Notes: generated from the sequence alone by a model not told the origin. 64,000 bases of DNA from an uncultured Oscillospiraceae bacterium (GCA_910587345.1 CAJUKH010000066.1:27070-91069); one strand, 5' to 3'; shown: positions 25,884-34,431, counted from the stretch's first letter. Made by a program: numbers and translations.

Positions 25884-25915
25884 ATAATTATACGACCTAT
25901 ATACAAGGAATGCAA
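25884..25915 (-). promoter_or_regulatory. promoter and palindromic operator of ABC operon 1
   Basis: On the minus strand TTGCAT and TATAAT are 17 bp apart. The -10 lies inside the perfect palindrome GTATAATTATAC (25882-25893). A related palindrome sits in the promoter of the second amino-acid ABC operon at 56215. Confidence 0.7.
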
Positions 25916-26164
25916 CCCCCAATCCATTGTTGTTTTGCACAAAAATAGATATATTGCGCTGTATATAACTGACAAAGCCGGCGGGTTCTGGGATCGCGAT
26001 GCATATTTCGCAGTATATTATTCACGCCGAAAGGAGGGACATTCCCTTCCCCTCCCTGATACGCCCCGACTTTCTGACTTTTTTGTCACTTTTCCCCCTT
26101 TTTCCCGCATCATATGATATAATGGTTCCAGTCCCACAATAACTTTTACAAAGGAGAAGTCATC

Positions 26165-26932
26165 ATGAAACACCTGAAACGTGCCCTTTCCCTGACCCTC
26201 GCCGCCGCTCTCCTGACCGGGACGCTGTCCGTCCACGCCGGGGCGGAGGAGTCCGCCGCCTATACCGACGCCGACCAGATCAACTACCGGGAGGCTGTGG
26301 ACACCATGACACAGCTGGGCATCATCGCCGGCAAGGACAGCGGCGCTTTTGACCCCCAGGGACTTGTCACCCGGGCCGAGGCGGCCAAGCTGCTGGCCGT
26401 GATGCTTGTGGGCGGGCAGGAGGACAAGTTGGTCCTTTCCGAAGAGGCCCCCGCCTTCACCGACAGTCAGGACCACTGGGCCAGAGACTACATCGCCTTC
26501 TGCGTCCAGAAGGGGGTTATCGCCGGCCGGAGCGAGGAGGCCTTTGACCCCGACGGACAGGTGACCGGCAGCGAACTGGCCAAAATGGCTCTGGTGGCTC
26601 TGGGCTACGACCCCATTGTCTTTGGTCTGACGGGGGCGGACTGGGAGATCTCCGTCAACGCATATGTCAATCAGCCCAATGTCAACCTCTATGCCGGGCT
26701 GAAGGACGAGATCGATCCCTTCGAGGCCATCACCCGGGAGCAGGCCGCCCAGCTTCTTTCCAACACCCTGAATGCCCAGATGATGTCGGACTCTCCCACC
26801 CAGACGGGTGTGGAGAACGGGGAGGAGGTCACCACCTTCCACACCCCCAAGAAGGATGAAGCCGGCGATCCGGTGACCTTCCGCATGGAGTACTTTGTAC
26901 AGCCTGCGGAGGAGCAGATCCCCGAGGCATAA
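26165..26932 (+). CDS. S-layer homology (SLH) domain secreted protein
   Basis: This 255-aa protein has a signal peptide (MKHLKRALSLTLAAALLTGTLSVHA) and three SLH-like repeats: YREAVDTMTQLGIIAGKDSGAFDPQGLVTRAEAAKLL, then DHWARDYIAFCVQKGVIAGRSEEAFDPDGQVTGSELAKM, then a diverged unit ending ITREQAAQLL. SLH domains bind pyruvylated wall polymers, so it should be attached to the cell surface. It has no other domain, only a short C-terminal tail. AAGGAGAAG precedes the ATG and a TATAAT lies about 40 bp upstream. Confidence 0.9.
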   Translation: MKHLKRALSLTLAAALLTGTLSVHAGAEESAAYTDADQINYREAVDTMTQLGIIAGKDSGAFDPQGLVTRAEAAKLLAVMLVGGQEDKLVLSEEAPAFTDSQDHWARDYIAFCVQKGVIAGRSEEAFDPDGQVTGSELAKMALVALGYDPIVFGLTGADWEISVNAYVNQPNVNLYAGLKDEIDPFEAITREQAAQLLSNTLNAQMMSDSPTQTGVENGEEVTTFHTPKKDEAGDPVTFRMEYFVQPAEEQIPEA

Positions 26933-26968
26933 ATTTTTGCGGCAAAGCAATGATGCAAACAACAAAAA

Positions 26969-27003
26969 AAGGACCGCCATGCAGTGCACGGCGGTCCTTT
27001 TTT
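26969..27003. terminator. bidirectional terminator
   Basis: AAAAAAGGACCGCC and GGCGGTCCTTTTTT form a stem between convergent genes. Confidence 0.9.
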
Positions 27004-27012
27004 ATCTTTTAT

Positions 27013-27624
27013 TTACTTCTCCATGCCCTCACAGAGCTTCAAAATCAGCTCCGCAGCCTTGTCCACCCCCAGGAAGGAGGAACTGAGGCACATATCAAAA
27101 CACTCGGCCGCCCCCCACTTCCGGTCGGTATGGAAGCTGTAATAGGAGGCACGGGTCTTGTCCATGCGGCGGATCTTCTCCTCGGCAGCCTTGGGGTCCA
27201 GGCCATCCCGCTTGGATACCCGTGCGATACGGGCATCCAGATCGGCGGTGATAAAGATACGCACCAGTCCCGGCCGATCCCGGAGGATATAGTCGGCGCA
27301 CCGGCCCACAATGACACAGCTGCCCTTGTCAGCCACCGACAAAATAGCGTCCCGCTGGGCGTTGGCGGCCATCTGGTCCACCGAGGTGGTCTGATGCCCG
27401 GTGATCATCCCCTGATGGCCCATGACCAGAGAATAGAGGAAGCTGTTTGTGGGCTTTTCGTCATAGCTCTGGAGGAACTGGGGACTCAGGCCGCTCTCCT
27501 GAGCGGCCACGGCCATCAGCTCCTTATCATAATAAGGAATGTTCAGCGCCTTGGCCACCTTCTTGCCGATCTCTCTGCCGCCGCTGCCGAATTCACGGCC
27601 AATGGTGATGTAAAGGTTACTCAT
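27013..27624 (-). CDS. cytidylate kinase-like family protein (AAA_26)
   Basis: I start at the ATG at 27624 (MSNLYITIGREFGSGGREIG), 10 nt after AAAGGAG; the GTG three codons earlier overlaps the site. The 203-aa protein has a P-loop-like GREFGSGGREIG (9-20), CVIVGRCADYIL, RIFITADLDARIARVSKRDG and a lid region rich in Arg and Lys (KIRRMDKTRASYYSFHTDRKWG). The group is related to CMP kinase but often found next to transporters; the true phosphate acceptor is unknown. It stands alone. Confidence 0.88.
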   Translation of the reverse strand: MSNLYITIGREFGSGGREIGKKVAKALNIPYYDKELMAVAAQESGLSPQFLQSYDEKPTNSFLYSLVMGHQGMITGHQTTSVDQMAANAQRDAILSVADKGSCVIVGRCADYILRDRPGLVRIFITADLDARIARVSKRDGLDPKAAEEKIRRMDKTRASYYSFHTDRKWGAAECFDMCLSSSFLGVDKAAELILKLCEGMEK

Positions 27625-27736
27625 TTGATACACGCTCCTTTTTCAACGGTTTGCGTTAAATAACAGCGCTTGCCATCTTCTGGCATCTTTATTATAGCAC
27701 ATCCAAACGGGAATGACAAATTTTTTTGTGTGGAAT

Positions 27737-27926
27737 ATAAACAGGGCTATACACCCCTCTGGATGTATAGCCCTGTTTATTTCCCTTATAGCAGCACCTC
27801 CGCCGTGCCCGGGGTGCTCTGGGCCACCAACTTGCCCTTTTTGTAGGAACGGAGCACGGCGGCGTTCCGGTTCAGGGCGTTGTACCAGTTGTCGGCGTCC
27901 AGCACGATAAAGCTGGCGGGCCGGCC
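27737..27926 (-). pseudogene. duplicated 3' end of codA with its terminator
   Basis: This segment repeats 28655-28844 at an offset of 918 bp with a few per cent difference. It includes the codA terminator (ACAGGGCTATAC and GTATAGCCCTGT) and the last 46 codons, GRPASFIVLDADNWYNALNR to the stop, with a changed ending (GTAEVLL against GQSEVLL). The frame upstream goes into unrelated AT-rich DNA, so it is not a working gene. Together with the real codA end it flanks a foreign-looking membrane-protein gene. Confidence 0.85.
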
Positions 27927-28164
27927 ATTATTCTGGACAATGTAGCTCTTCTTGGATGAAATAAAAGAGTACTCATCTTTCATTATAGGATACCTTATTA
28001 TTTGGGACAATAGAAATGTATCCACTTTAGGTTTTTCTTCAAGGATATTGGTTTATTTTTATATATTTTATTGACGATTATATGTTTTCTTGTTAATATT
28101 GCCATAAGGGAAGGGAGCCCAATGCAGATAAAATATTAAAAAATACTTTTTTAGGAGGCAAAAA

Positions 28165-28623
28165 ATGGTTAAATCTAAAACAAATAACTTTTTGTTGATA
28201 GTTCTGTATTCAATCGTTTTTGTTGCCTATCTTTGCATTGGATGGAAATATAATCTATTTATAAACCCGGAGTTGCAAAATAGAAATACCCTTTTTATTG
28301 CATATCATAGCGGCTCTCTTATCCAATTTATATTCGTGCAATGTTATCAAATCCTGGGTGGTTGTTTGTTAGCATTTTATAACGGCTCGAACTCGCTTTT
28401 TAAGGCATGGAAGAAGCGAGACATTGCAGTTAAGTGGAAACCTTATGGGATGTTGTTTGCATTCCTCCCGTTCATGATTTCTTCTGGTCTTATTTTAGAT
28501 ATCAGCAACTTTGCGATTCCGCAAAATATTATACTTTTTTTATTGAATGGATTTGTTCGGCATTTTTGTGCGATTGCAACAGGATACATTCTTTTTACGG
28601 GATTTGAACTGATTCAAGCATAG
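28165..28623 (+). CDS. hypothetical four-helix membrane protein, AT-rich
   Basis: The ATG has a strong TTAGGAGGC site. The 152-aa product has about four hydrophobic segments (near 8-27, 48-70, 92-113 and 121-146) with a basic loop (KAWKKRDIAVKWK) between the second and third. It is much more AT-rich than the genes around it. It lies on the opposite strand to codA, between the two copies of the codA 3' end, which suggests arrival with an inserted segment. The family and function are unknown. Confidence 0.65.
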   Translation: MVKSKTNNFLLIVLYSIVFVAYLCIGWKYNLFINPELQNRNTLFIAYHSGSLIQFIFVQCYQILGGCLLAFYNGSNSLFKAWKKRDIAVKWKPYGMLFAFLPFMISSGLILDISNFAIPQNIILFLLNGFVRHFCAIATGYILFTGFELIQA

Positions 28624-28654
28624 AAAGGGAAATCATCACGAAAACAACAGGGAA

Positions 28655-28701
28655 ATAAACAGGGCTATACACCCCTTTGGATGTATAGCCCTGTTTATTT
28701 C
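28655..28701 (-). terminator. codBA terminator
   Basis: AAACAGGGCTATAC and GTATAGCCCTGTTT form a perfect stem just after the codA stop codon. A near copy is at 27737-27780. Confidence 0.85.
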
Positions 28702-28703
28702 CT

Positions 28704-29939
28704 TTACAGCAGCACCTCAGACTGGCCCGGGGTGCTCTGGGCCACCAGTTTCCCCTTCTTATAGGACCGCAGCACGGCGGCGTTCCGGTTCAGGGCGTTG
28801 TACCAGTTGTCGGCATCCAGCACGATAAAGCTGGCGGGCCGGCCGGTCTTGATGCCGTATTCCTCCCCCAGATGGAGGGTTTTGGCGGCGTTGGTGGAAA
28901 TGAACTTATAGGAGTCCATGATCTCCTCATAGCCCATCATCTGGCAGACATGAAGGCCCATAAAGACCACGTCCCGCATACTCCCTGTACCCATGGGGTA
29001 CCAGGGGTCGAAAATATCGTCGTGGCCGAAGGAGACATTGATGCCCTCTGCGGTCAGCTCCTTCACCCTTGTGACGCCCCGGCGCTTGGGGTAGGTGTCC
29101 ATCCGGCCCTGAAGGTGGGTATTCACCAGAGGGTTGGAGACAAAGTTGATCCTGCTCATCTTGAGCAGTCGCATCAGCCGCACCACATAGGCGTTGTTGT
29201 AGGAGTGCATGGCGGTGGTGTGGCTGGCGGTGACCTTGTCGAAAAGCTCCAACTCCAAGGCCCGGGCGGCTACGGTCTCCAGCCCCCGGCTGGCCTCGTC
29301 GTCGATCTCGTCGCAGTGGACATCCACCAGTTTATTTTCCTTGGCGGCCAGCTCCAAAGCAAAGTTCAGGGACTCTACGCTGTACTCCCGGGTAAACTCA
29401 AAGTGGGGGATGGCTCCCACCGCATCGGCCCCCAGCTTTACCGCATCGAGCATCAGCTGTTTGCCGTTGGGGTAGCTCAGGATGCCCTCCTGAGGGAAGG
29501 CCACGATCTGGATGTCCACCAGGTCCCGCAGTTCCTCCCGAAGCTCCACCATAGTCTCCATGGCCACCAGGGAGGGGTCTGTGACGTCCACATGGGTGCG
29601 GATGTGCTGGATGCCGTGGGCGGCATAGAGGCGTACCGCCCTGTTCACCCGTTCTTTGATATCGTCCTTGGACAATTTCTCCTTCCGCTTGGACCAGCAC
29701 TCGATGCCTTCAAAGAGGGTGCCCGACATATTCCACACCGGGTCGCCGGCGGTAAGGCAGGTGTCCAGATGGACGTGGGACTCGATAAAGGGGGGCAGCA
29801 CCAGCTTACCCTGCAGGTCAACGACCTCCTCCCCAGGATTGGGGGTCAGGTCGGGACCGATGGCGGCAAATTTGCCGTTTTCCACCCGAAAAGCGGTGGG
29901 GGTGGCAGAATTTTCAATCAGCGCATTTTGAAACAACAT
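28704..29939 (-). CDS. codA: cytosine deaminase
   Basis: This 411-aa protein aligns closely from memory with E. coli CodA. Metal and substrate residues are visible: HVHLD (55-59), FPQEGILSYPNG, VDVHCDEIDDE, the proton-transfer/metal block ASHTTAMHSYN, and SFGHDDIFDPWYPMG. It deaminates cytosine to uracil in the cytoplasm, feeding pyrimidine salvage. AAGGAGGAG precedes the ATG; codB lies 15 bp upstream in the same operon. Its last 46 codons are duplicated 0.9 kb downstream. Isoguanine or creatinine deaminase are less likely alternatives. Confidence 0.95.
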   Translation of the reverse strand: MLFQNALIENSATPTAFRVENGKFAAIGPDLTPNPGEEVVDLQGKLVLPPFIESHVHLDTCLTAGDPVWNMSGTLFEGIECWSKRKEKLSKDDIKERVNRAVRLYAAHGIQHIRTHVDVTDPSLVAMETMVELREELRDLVDIQIVAFPQEGILSYPNGKQLMLDAVKLGADAVGAIPHFEFTREYSVESLNFALELAAKENKLVDVHCDEIDDEASRGLETVAARALELELFDKVTASHTTAMHSYNNAYVVRLMRLLKMSRINFVSNPLVNTHLQGRMDTYPKRRGVTRVKELTAEGINVSFGHDDIFDPWYPMGTGSMRDVVFMGLHVCQMMGYEEIMDSYKFISTNAAKTLHLGEEYGIKTGRPASFIVLDADNWYNALNRNAAVLRSYKKGKLVAQSTPGQSEVLL

Positions 29940-29954
29940 ATGGACTCCTCCTTC

Positions 29955-31196
29955 TCAGGCGTTGGTTTTTGCGGGACGGTCAAACAGCAGATAAATGACG
30001 CAGGCGGCGGCCATGGCGTTTACCGAGGCGATGCCCCAATTCACCAGATTGCCCACCAGAGCGCCCACGGCCACCCCCAGAATGGAACCCCAGTTCACCT
30101 TCCGGGTCACCACGGAATGGGGGCCGTAATTTTCCTTGTGCCGGAAATAATCCAGAATGATGAGCGCACCCAGAGGCGGCAGGGTGCCGTTGAGGATATT
30201 CAGATAGGAGATAAAGTTGTTATAGAGCCAGATGGAGGTGATGGTACCCACCACGCCGGAGACCAGCACCATGGGCCGCTTGGGCATCTTGGTGATGTTG
30301 GAAAGGCCCAGGCCGCAGGTGTAAAGGCCGTTGTCGGCGGTGGTCCAGATATTGGCCCCCAGCACCACAAGGGCGGGCAGGGTCAGGCCCTGAGCCATCA
30401 TGACATAGAAGATATCGTCCTTGCCGGTAAAGGCCCCGCCCACGGCGCCGAAGGCGAACATAAGGGCGTTGCCCAGGAAAAAGGCAATGACGGTGGTGAT
30501 GACGGCGTTTTTATTGTTGTTGGCAAACCGGGTGAAGTTGGGGGTGGCGGTGCCGCCGCTGACGAAGGACCCCATCACCAGCCCCACGCCGCCGAAGAGG
30601 GTCATGCTGCCGGCATTTTTGGCAAAGATGGCCACCAGGCCGCCCCCTTCCACTGTGGCGGTGGTCATGGAGTAGATACCCAAAACGGCGATCAGGGGGA
30701 CCGAGATGTAGCTGACGATCTCCAGACCCTTGATGCCAAAATAGGCCGAGGAGGTCATACACAGCCCCGCTACTCCAATGAGGACCCAGGGGCTTACATG
30801 AAGCACCTCGGCAGCGGGGATGGCAAACATGGCAAGGCCCACGCCGAACCAGCCGATCTGGGTAAAGCTGATCAGGGCGGAGGGCAGGAAGGACCCCACC
30901 GTACCAAAGGACCGCTGGGCCAGCAGGTCAAGGGACAGACCCGTAGCGCTGCCGATATACCCCAGTCCGCCGGTGTAAACGCTCAAAATCACACTGCCGA
31001 TGAGTACCGCCCACACAAAGCCGGAAAAGTCCAGTCCGTTGCCCAGCTTGGCGCCCACCGACATACTGGCCGAGAAAAAGGTAAAGCCCAGCATGATAAA
31101 GAACATGGGCCAGAACTTCTTTCGTGCCGTCTGGGGCACCGCCTCCAAAGAGTAGTCCGCATCGGTATGTCCGGTTTGAGTTTTCGCTTCTGCCAT
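29955..31196 (-). CDS. codB: cytosine permease
   Basis: This 413-aa protein is an NCS1-family transporter with about 12 membrane helices. Recognisable pieces are an N-terminal DYSLEAVPQTARKKFWPMF, FFSASMSVGAKLGNGLDF in helix 1, VSGGTATPNFTRFA, and ANIWTTADNGLYTCGLGLSN. It imports cytosine with a cation for CodA. AAAGGAGAG precedes the ATG. Its expression is probably controlled by the leader peptide and terminator directly upstream. Confidence 0.95.
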   Translation of the reverse strand: MAEAKTQTGHTDADYSLEAVPQTARKKFWPMFFIMLGFTFFSASMSVGAKLGNGLDFSGFVWAVLIGSVILSVYTGGLGYIGSATGLSLDLLAQRSFGTVGSFLPSALISFTQIGWFGVGLAMFAIPAAEVLHVSPWVLIGVAGLCMTSSAYFGIKGLEIVSYISVPLIAVLGIYSMTTATVEGGGLVAIFAKNAGSMTLFGGVGLVMGSFVSGGTATPNFTRFANNNKNAVITTVIAFFLGNALMFAFGAVGGAFTGKDDIFYVMMAQGLTLPALVVLGANIWTTADNGLYTCGLGLSNITKMPKRPMVLVSGVVGTITSIWLYNNFISYLNILNGTLPPLGALIILDYFRHKENYGPHSVVTRKVNWGSILGVAVGALVGNLVNWGIASVNAMAAACVIYLLFDRPAKTNA

Positions 31197-31235
31197 GATC
31201 CATTCTCTCCTTTATCTGCGGAATGCGTTTCCGGG

Positions 31236-31269
31236 CAAAAAAAGAGACAATCACATAGGTGATTGTCTC
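31236..31269 (-). terminator. attenuator terminator in the codBA leader
   Basis: GAGACAATCAC and GTGATTGTCTC form a perfect stem followed by TTTTTTT, 40 bp before codB. The stem begins inside the stop codon of the leader peptide. Confidence 0.85.
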
Positions 31270-31345
31270 AAAAATTTAACCCAGTGAAAAAGGGAATAAG
31301 AAGGCCATGGCGCTGAACCGAACGATAACGATGCCGGGTCATCAT
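31268..31345 (-). CDS. codBA leader peptide, 25 aa
   Basis: A short frame starts ATGATG after GAAAGGAGAGG and reads MMTRHRYRSV, QRHGLLIPFF, TGLNF, stop. It lies between a good promoter and the attenuator stem, and its TGA overlaps the stem base, so a ribosome finishing the peptide would cover the stem. The basic-aromatic composition (four Arg, two His, three Phe, one Tyr) does not point clearly to one sensed amino acid. In enterobacterial pyrBI a similar layout senses UTP by polymerase pausing; that mechanism here is inference. Confidence 0.6.
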   Translation of the reverse strand: MMTRHRYRSVQRHGLLIPFFTGLNF

Positions 31346-31374
31346 AGCCACCTCTCCTTTCCTCATTAGCCAGT

Positions 31375-31403
31375 ATCATACCAGAGTGAGCGGCGATTTG
31401 CAA
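31375..31403 (-). promoter_or_regulatory. codBA promoter
   Basis: On the minus strand TTGCAA and TATGAT are 17 bp apart, about 30 bp before the leader-peptide start. Confidence 0.75.
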
Positions 31404-31526
31404 GAACAATTTTGCCTTTAGGGCAATTTTTTATTTGTATTCGGAGTCCCACCGGCATCCCGGCCCCATCGGCCGTCCTGTCTTTCCGAAATTTGGTCAT
31501 TATGGGCAAATCCCCCGGAAATAAAT

Positions 31527-31553
31527 ATATTTACTAAAGTCAATAGTAAATAT
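31527..31553. promoter_or_regulatory. palindromic operator upstream of an XRE regulator
   Basis: ATATTTACTA and TAGTAAATAT are perfect 10-bp arms separated by 7 bp, 46 bp before the regulator's start. Xre-type repressors commonly bind such sites in their own promoter. Confidence 0.55.
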
Positions 31554-31598
31554 GTCTGTTTGCTATAGTTGGACCATCTGATAGGAGGAGGACCAACG

Positions 31599-31814
31599 AT
31601 GGAGTATGCCTATGTAAAACGAATCCGGGACCTGCGGGAAGACCACGATATGTCCCAGCGGCAGGTGGCCAAGATCCTGGGCACCTCCCAGACCATGTAC
31701 GCCCGTTACGAGCGCTCCGCCAACGAGCTGCCCATCCGCCATCTGATCGCCCTGTGCCGGCTTTACCACGTCAGCGCCGACTATATTCTGGGACTGACGG
31801 AAAGGAAAGAATAA
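31599..31814 (+). CDS. XRE family helix-turn-helix regulator, 71 aa
   Basis: I start at the ATG at 31599 (MEYAYVKRIRDLREDHDMSQ), which has TAGGAGGAGG upstream. The whole protein is one HTH domain: DMSQRQVAKILGTSQTMYARYERSANELPIRHLIALCRLYHVSADYILGL. It is DNA-binding with no effector domain. It probably represses itself through the palindrome upstream. The flavodoxin-like gene 220 bp downstream may or may not be under its control. Confidence 0.88.
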   Translation: MEYAYVKRIRDLREDHDMSQRQVAKILGTSQTMYARYERSANELPIRHLIALCRLYHVSADYILGLTERKE

Positions 31815-32034
31815 TAACGCCGGCTGTGTGTTGGAAAGCATGGTCTTGGCCCTCTCCCCGGGCCATGCCGCCCAGGCCCAAAGTCCCAAAAGAACACAGC
31901 GTCTTCGTCCGTCGGGTATCAAATCCCCAGAGCCTCGGCATTTTGACGATCCGGGCCGCTTTATGATATAATTAAAAATCAAGCCATCACAGCGCCGCCC
32001 TTTTACCCTATTTATTGAACGGAGGACCGTTTAT

Positions 32035-32667
32035 ATGAAAACCATCATTCTCAACGGAAGCCCCAGAAAAAACTGGAATACCGCCCAGCTGCTGCAGGAG
32101 GCCCGAAGGGGGGCGGTGGACGCGGGGCAGGCGGTGGAGTATTTTGACCTCTATGACCTTAATTTCACCGGATGCCGCAGCTGCCTCGTCTGTAAGCGAA
32201 AGGACATTCCGGACCCCTGCAGGTGCTACTGGCAGGATGACCTCACTTCTTTGCTGGAACAGGTCCGGAAGGCCGACCGGTTGATTTTAGGCTCCCCCAT
32301 CTACTATGGCGAGCCTACCGGGGTCCTTCGCTGTTTTCTGGAGCGCCTTGTCTTTCCGGCCATGTCCTATAACGACTACTCTTCCATCTATCCAGGGCAT
32401 ACGGATGTGGACATTTTCCTCACTATGAACGTGGGGTCAGAGCAGTATCGGCAGCAGTATGAAGCAAAATTTCAGGACTATTTTCAGCCTCTCCATTTCC
32501 TGAACGGGGTCACCCGGATCATTCCGGTGTGTGACACGCTGCAAGCGGAGGATTACGGCAGGTACAATATGGCGGGCTTTTCCGAAGCGCACAAGAAGAT
32601 GATGCGGGAAACCCAATTTCCCGCCGACCTGACCCAAGCCTACCAAATTGGGGCCGGGAGCCTCTGA
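32035..32667 (+). CDS. flavodoxin-like NAD(P)H-dependent FMN reductase
   Basis: This 210-aa protein has the FMN-binding start MKTIILNGSPRKNWNTAQLL (phosphate loop 8-16), a Cys cluster CRSCLVCKRKDIPDPCRC typical of clostridial iron-sulfur flavoprotein-like NADPH reductases, and GSPIYYGEPTGVLRCFLERL near the flavin. It probably transfers electrons to quinone-like or nitro/azo substrates in the cytoplasm. AACGGAGGA precedes the ATG. It stands alone, ended by a bidirectional terminator. Confidence 0.88.
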   Translation: MKTIILNGSPRKNWNTAQLLQEARRGAVDAGQAVEYFDLYDLNFTGCRSCLVCKRKDIPDPCRCYWQDDLTSLLEQVRKADRLILGSPIYYGEPTGVLRCFLERLVFPAMSYNDYSSIYPGHTDVDIFLTMNVGSEQYRQQYEAKFQDYFQPLHFLNGVTRIIPVCDTLQAEDYGRYNMAGFSEAHKKMMRETQFPADLTQAYQIGAGSL

Positions 32668-32670
32668 GAC

Positions 32671-32715
32671 AAAACGCCAGGTATTTTCATAATGTGAAAA
32701 TACCTGGCGTTTTTA
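32671..32715. terminator. bidirectional terminator
   Basis: AAAACGCCAGGTATTTTCA and the complementary TGAAAATACCTGGCGTTTT form a long perfect stem between convergent genes. Confidence 0.9.
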
Positions 32716-32722
32716 TTCTCTC

Positions 32723-33769
32723 TTATTCCGCATCCAGATAAAGGCCGATGAGTTCAACGGTGGCCTTCAGCCCCAGCCAGTGGGTCCGCTCCATGCCGTG
32801 GGAGGCGTGGACCCCGGGGCCGATGAGGGCGGCCTTCACATCCTTGCCCGACCGCCAGGCCACGGTGGCGTCGGAGGAGTAGTGGGGATATACATCCACG
32901 GCAAAATCCACTCCGTTTTCCTGGCCCAGAGACACCAGACGGCCCACCATCTCGTAATCATAAGGCCCCGCCGAATCCTTGGCGCAGATGGAGACCTGCT
33001 CCTCGGTGCATTGCAACTCCTCACCGATACAGCCCATATCCACCGCCAGAAGCTCGGTGAGCTGATCGGAGAAGGTGGCGCCGCCGTGACCCACCTCCTC
33101 GTAGACGGTGAGGGTGATCTCGGTATCGTACCGAGGACTCTGCCCCTTGTCCCGGAGAATTTTCAGGGTGGTCAAAAGACAGGCTGCACTGGCCTTGTCG
33201 TCCAGAAACCGGGATTTCAGAAAGCCGGAGGGGGTCACCTGGGTCTTGGTGTCGTAGCACACATAGTCCCCGGGGCAGATGCCCAGCTTGTGGACCTCCT
33301 CCCGGGAGTGGACCACCTCGTCAATGCGGACCGCCATATTTTTCTCGTCCCGGGTCCGGGTGGCGGCGTCGTCCTCCACATGGGCGGCGGGGGAGAGGGA
33401 GAGGATGGTGCCGGTATAGACCTTGCCGTTACGGGTATAGATGCGGCAATATTCCCCGTCCAGCGTTGGCATCAGCGGCCCGCCAATGCGGGTGACCAGA
33501 AGCCGGCCGTCGGCGGTGACCGAGCGGACCATGAGGCCTAAGGTGTCCACATGGGCACAGAGGCCTACCGTCTTGCTGTGGTCCCGGCCGGGGACCAGAA
33601 TGGTCAGGTTTCCCTTGTTGTCCCGCCGGGTGGCGTAGCCCTGCCCCCGGGCAATCTCCTCGGCGGCGTCCACCGCTCCGGCGGTAAAGCCGCTGGGGCT
33701 GTCCTGCCCCAGCAGCACTTTGGCGTAATCCATCACCGTGTCCCGGTAAGGGGTCACATCCCACTTCAT
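32723..33769 (-). CDS. M42 family metallopeptidase
   Basis: The ATG at 33769 (MKWDVTPYRDTVMDYAKVLLG) has AAAGGAGGAA upstream, giving 348 aa. Metal and catalytic blocks of M42 aminopeptidases or deblocking peptidases are visible: GLCAHVDTLGLMV, RFLDDKASAACLL, VYEEVGHGGA (catalytic Glu pair), LAVDMGCIGE and the C-terminal HASHGMERTHW. Such enzymes form large tetrahedral complexes that clip N-terminal residues from peptides in the cytoplasm. It is divergent from ybaK. Confidence 0.93.
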   Translation of the reverse strand: MKWDVTPYRDTVMDYAKVLLGQDSPSGFTAGAVDAAEEIARGQGYATRRDNKGNLTILVPGRDHSKTVGLCAHVDTLGLMVRSVTADGRLLVTRIGGPLMPTLDGEYCRIYTRNGKVYTGTILSLSPAAHVEDDAATRTRDEKNMAVRIDEVVHSREEVHKLGICPGDYVCYDTKTQVTPSGFLKSRFLDDKASAACLLTTLKILRDKGQSPRYDTEITLTVYEEVGHGGATFSDQLTELLAVDMGCIGEELQCTEEQVSICAKDSAGPYDYEMVGRLVSLGQENGVDFAVDVYPHYSSDATVAWRSGKDVKAALIGPGVHASHGMERTHWLGLKATVELIGLYLDAE

Positions 33770-33939
33770 ACGAAATTCCTCCTTTGGAATCGTTGTTGAG
33801 GCCATCATATCACAATCCTCCGCCCTTTTCCAGTGAGAGGGAAAGATTTTTATCTGCATTCAGTTTACATAATATAAAAACAGGTGCAAAATATCCCGTC
33901 CTGTGATATGATGGAGCAAAGGGAAAAGGAAGTGCTTTT

Positions 33940-34431
33940 ATGACCGAAGAAAAAACCAATGTGATGCGGCTTTTGGACCAGAAGAAGATCCCCTACACCC
34001 CTCGCCATTATGACGTCAGCGACGGCGCTTTGGACGCCGTCACCGCCGCCGGGCGGCTGGGCGTGCCGGTGGAGAGCTGTTTCAAAACCCTTGTGACCGT
34101 GGGCGCCTCCAAGCGGAACCATGTGTTTGTGGTGCCGGCGGCCGGAGAACTGGACCTGAAGGCAGCCGCCAGAGCGGCGGGGGAAAAATCCATCGAGATG
34201 CTGAAACAGGCCCAGCTGCTGCCGCTGACGGGATATGTCCACGGGGGCTGCTCCCCCATGGGGATGAAAAAGCGGTTCCCCACGGTGATCGATGCCACGG
34301 CACAGGAATTGCGGGAAATGACGGTCTCCGCCGGGAAGGTGGGCCATCAGGTGACGTTGGCCCCCGGGGATCTGGCGGAATTTACGGGCGCTGTCTTTGC
34401 CCCGGTGAGCAAGGGGCAGAAAGAGGGCTGA
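33940..34431 (+). CDS. ybaK: YbaK/EbsC family Cys-tRNA(Pro) deacylase
   Basis: This 163-aa protein is a full-length trans-editing domain: NVMRLLDQKKIPYTPRHYD, the catalytic-Lys region ESCFKTLVTVGASKRNHVFVVPAAGELDLK and the GYVHGGCSPMGMKKRFPTVID block. It removes Cys from mischarged tRNA(Pro). AAAGGAAG lies upstream of the ATG. A second copy of its 3' half lies 2.0 kb downstream, with AT-rich genes and repeats in between. Confidence 0.93.
   Translation: MTEEKTNVMRLLDQKKIPYTPRHYDVSDGALDAVTAAGRLGVPVESCFKTLVTVGASKRNHVFVVPAAGELDLKAAARAAGEKSIEMLKQAQLLPLTGYVHGGCSPMGMKKRFPTVIDATAQELREMTVSAGKVGHQVTLAPGDLAEFTGAVFAPVSKGQKEG

Noticed and set aside
28872..31262. A 796-codon frame opposite codA and codB
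   Set aside because: No ribosome site and a Gly/His-rich product; both codA and codB are clear on the other strand.
31236..31403. codBA leader as a riboswitch or PyrR-binding site
   Set aside because: The leader is too short for a known aptamer and lacks the PyrR anti-terminator consensus; a leader peptide with attenuator explains it better.
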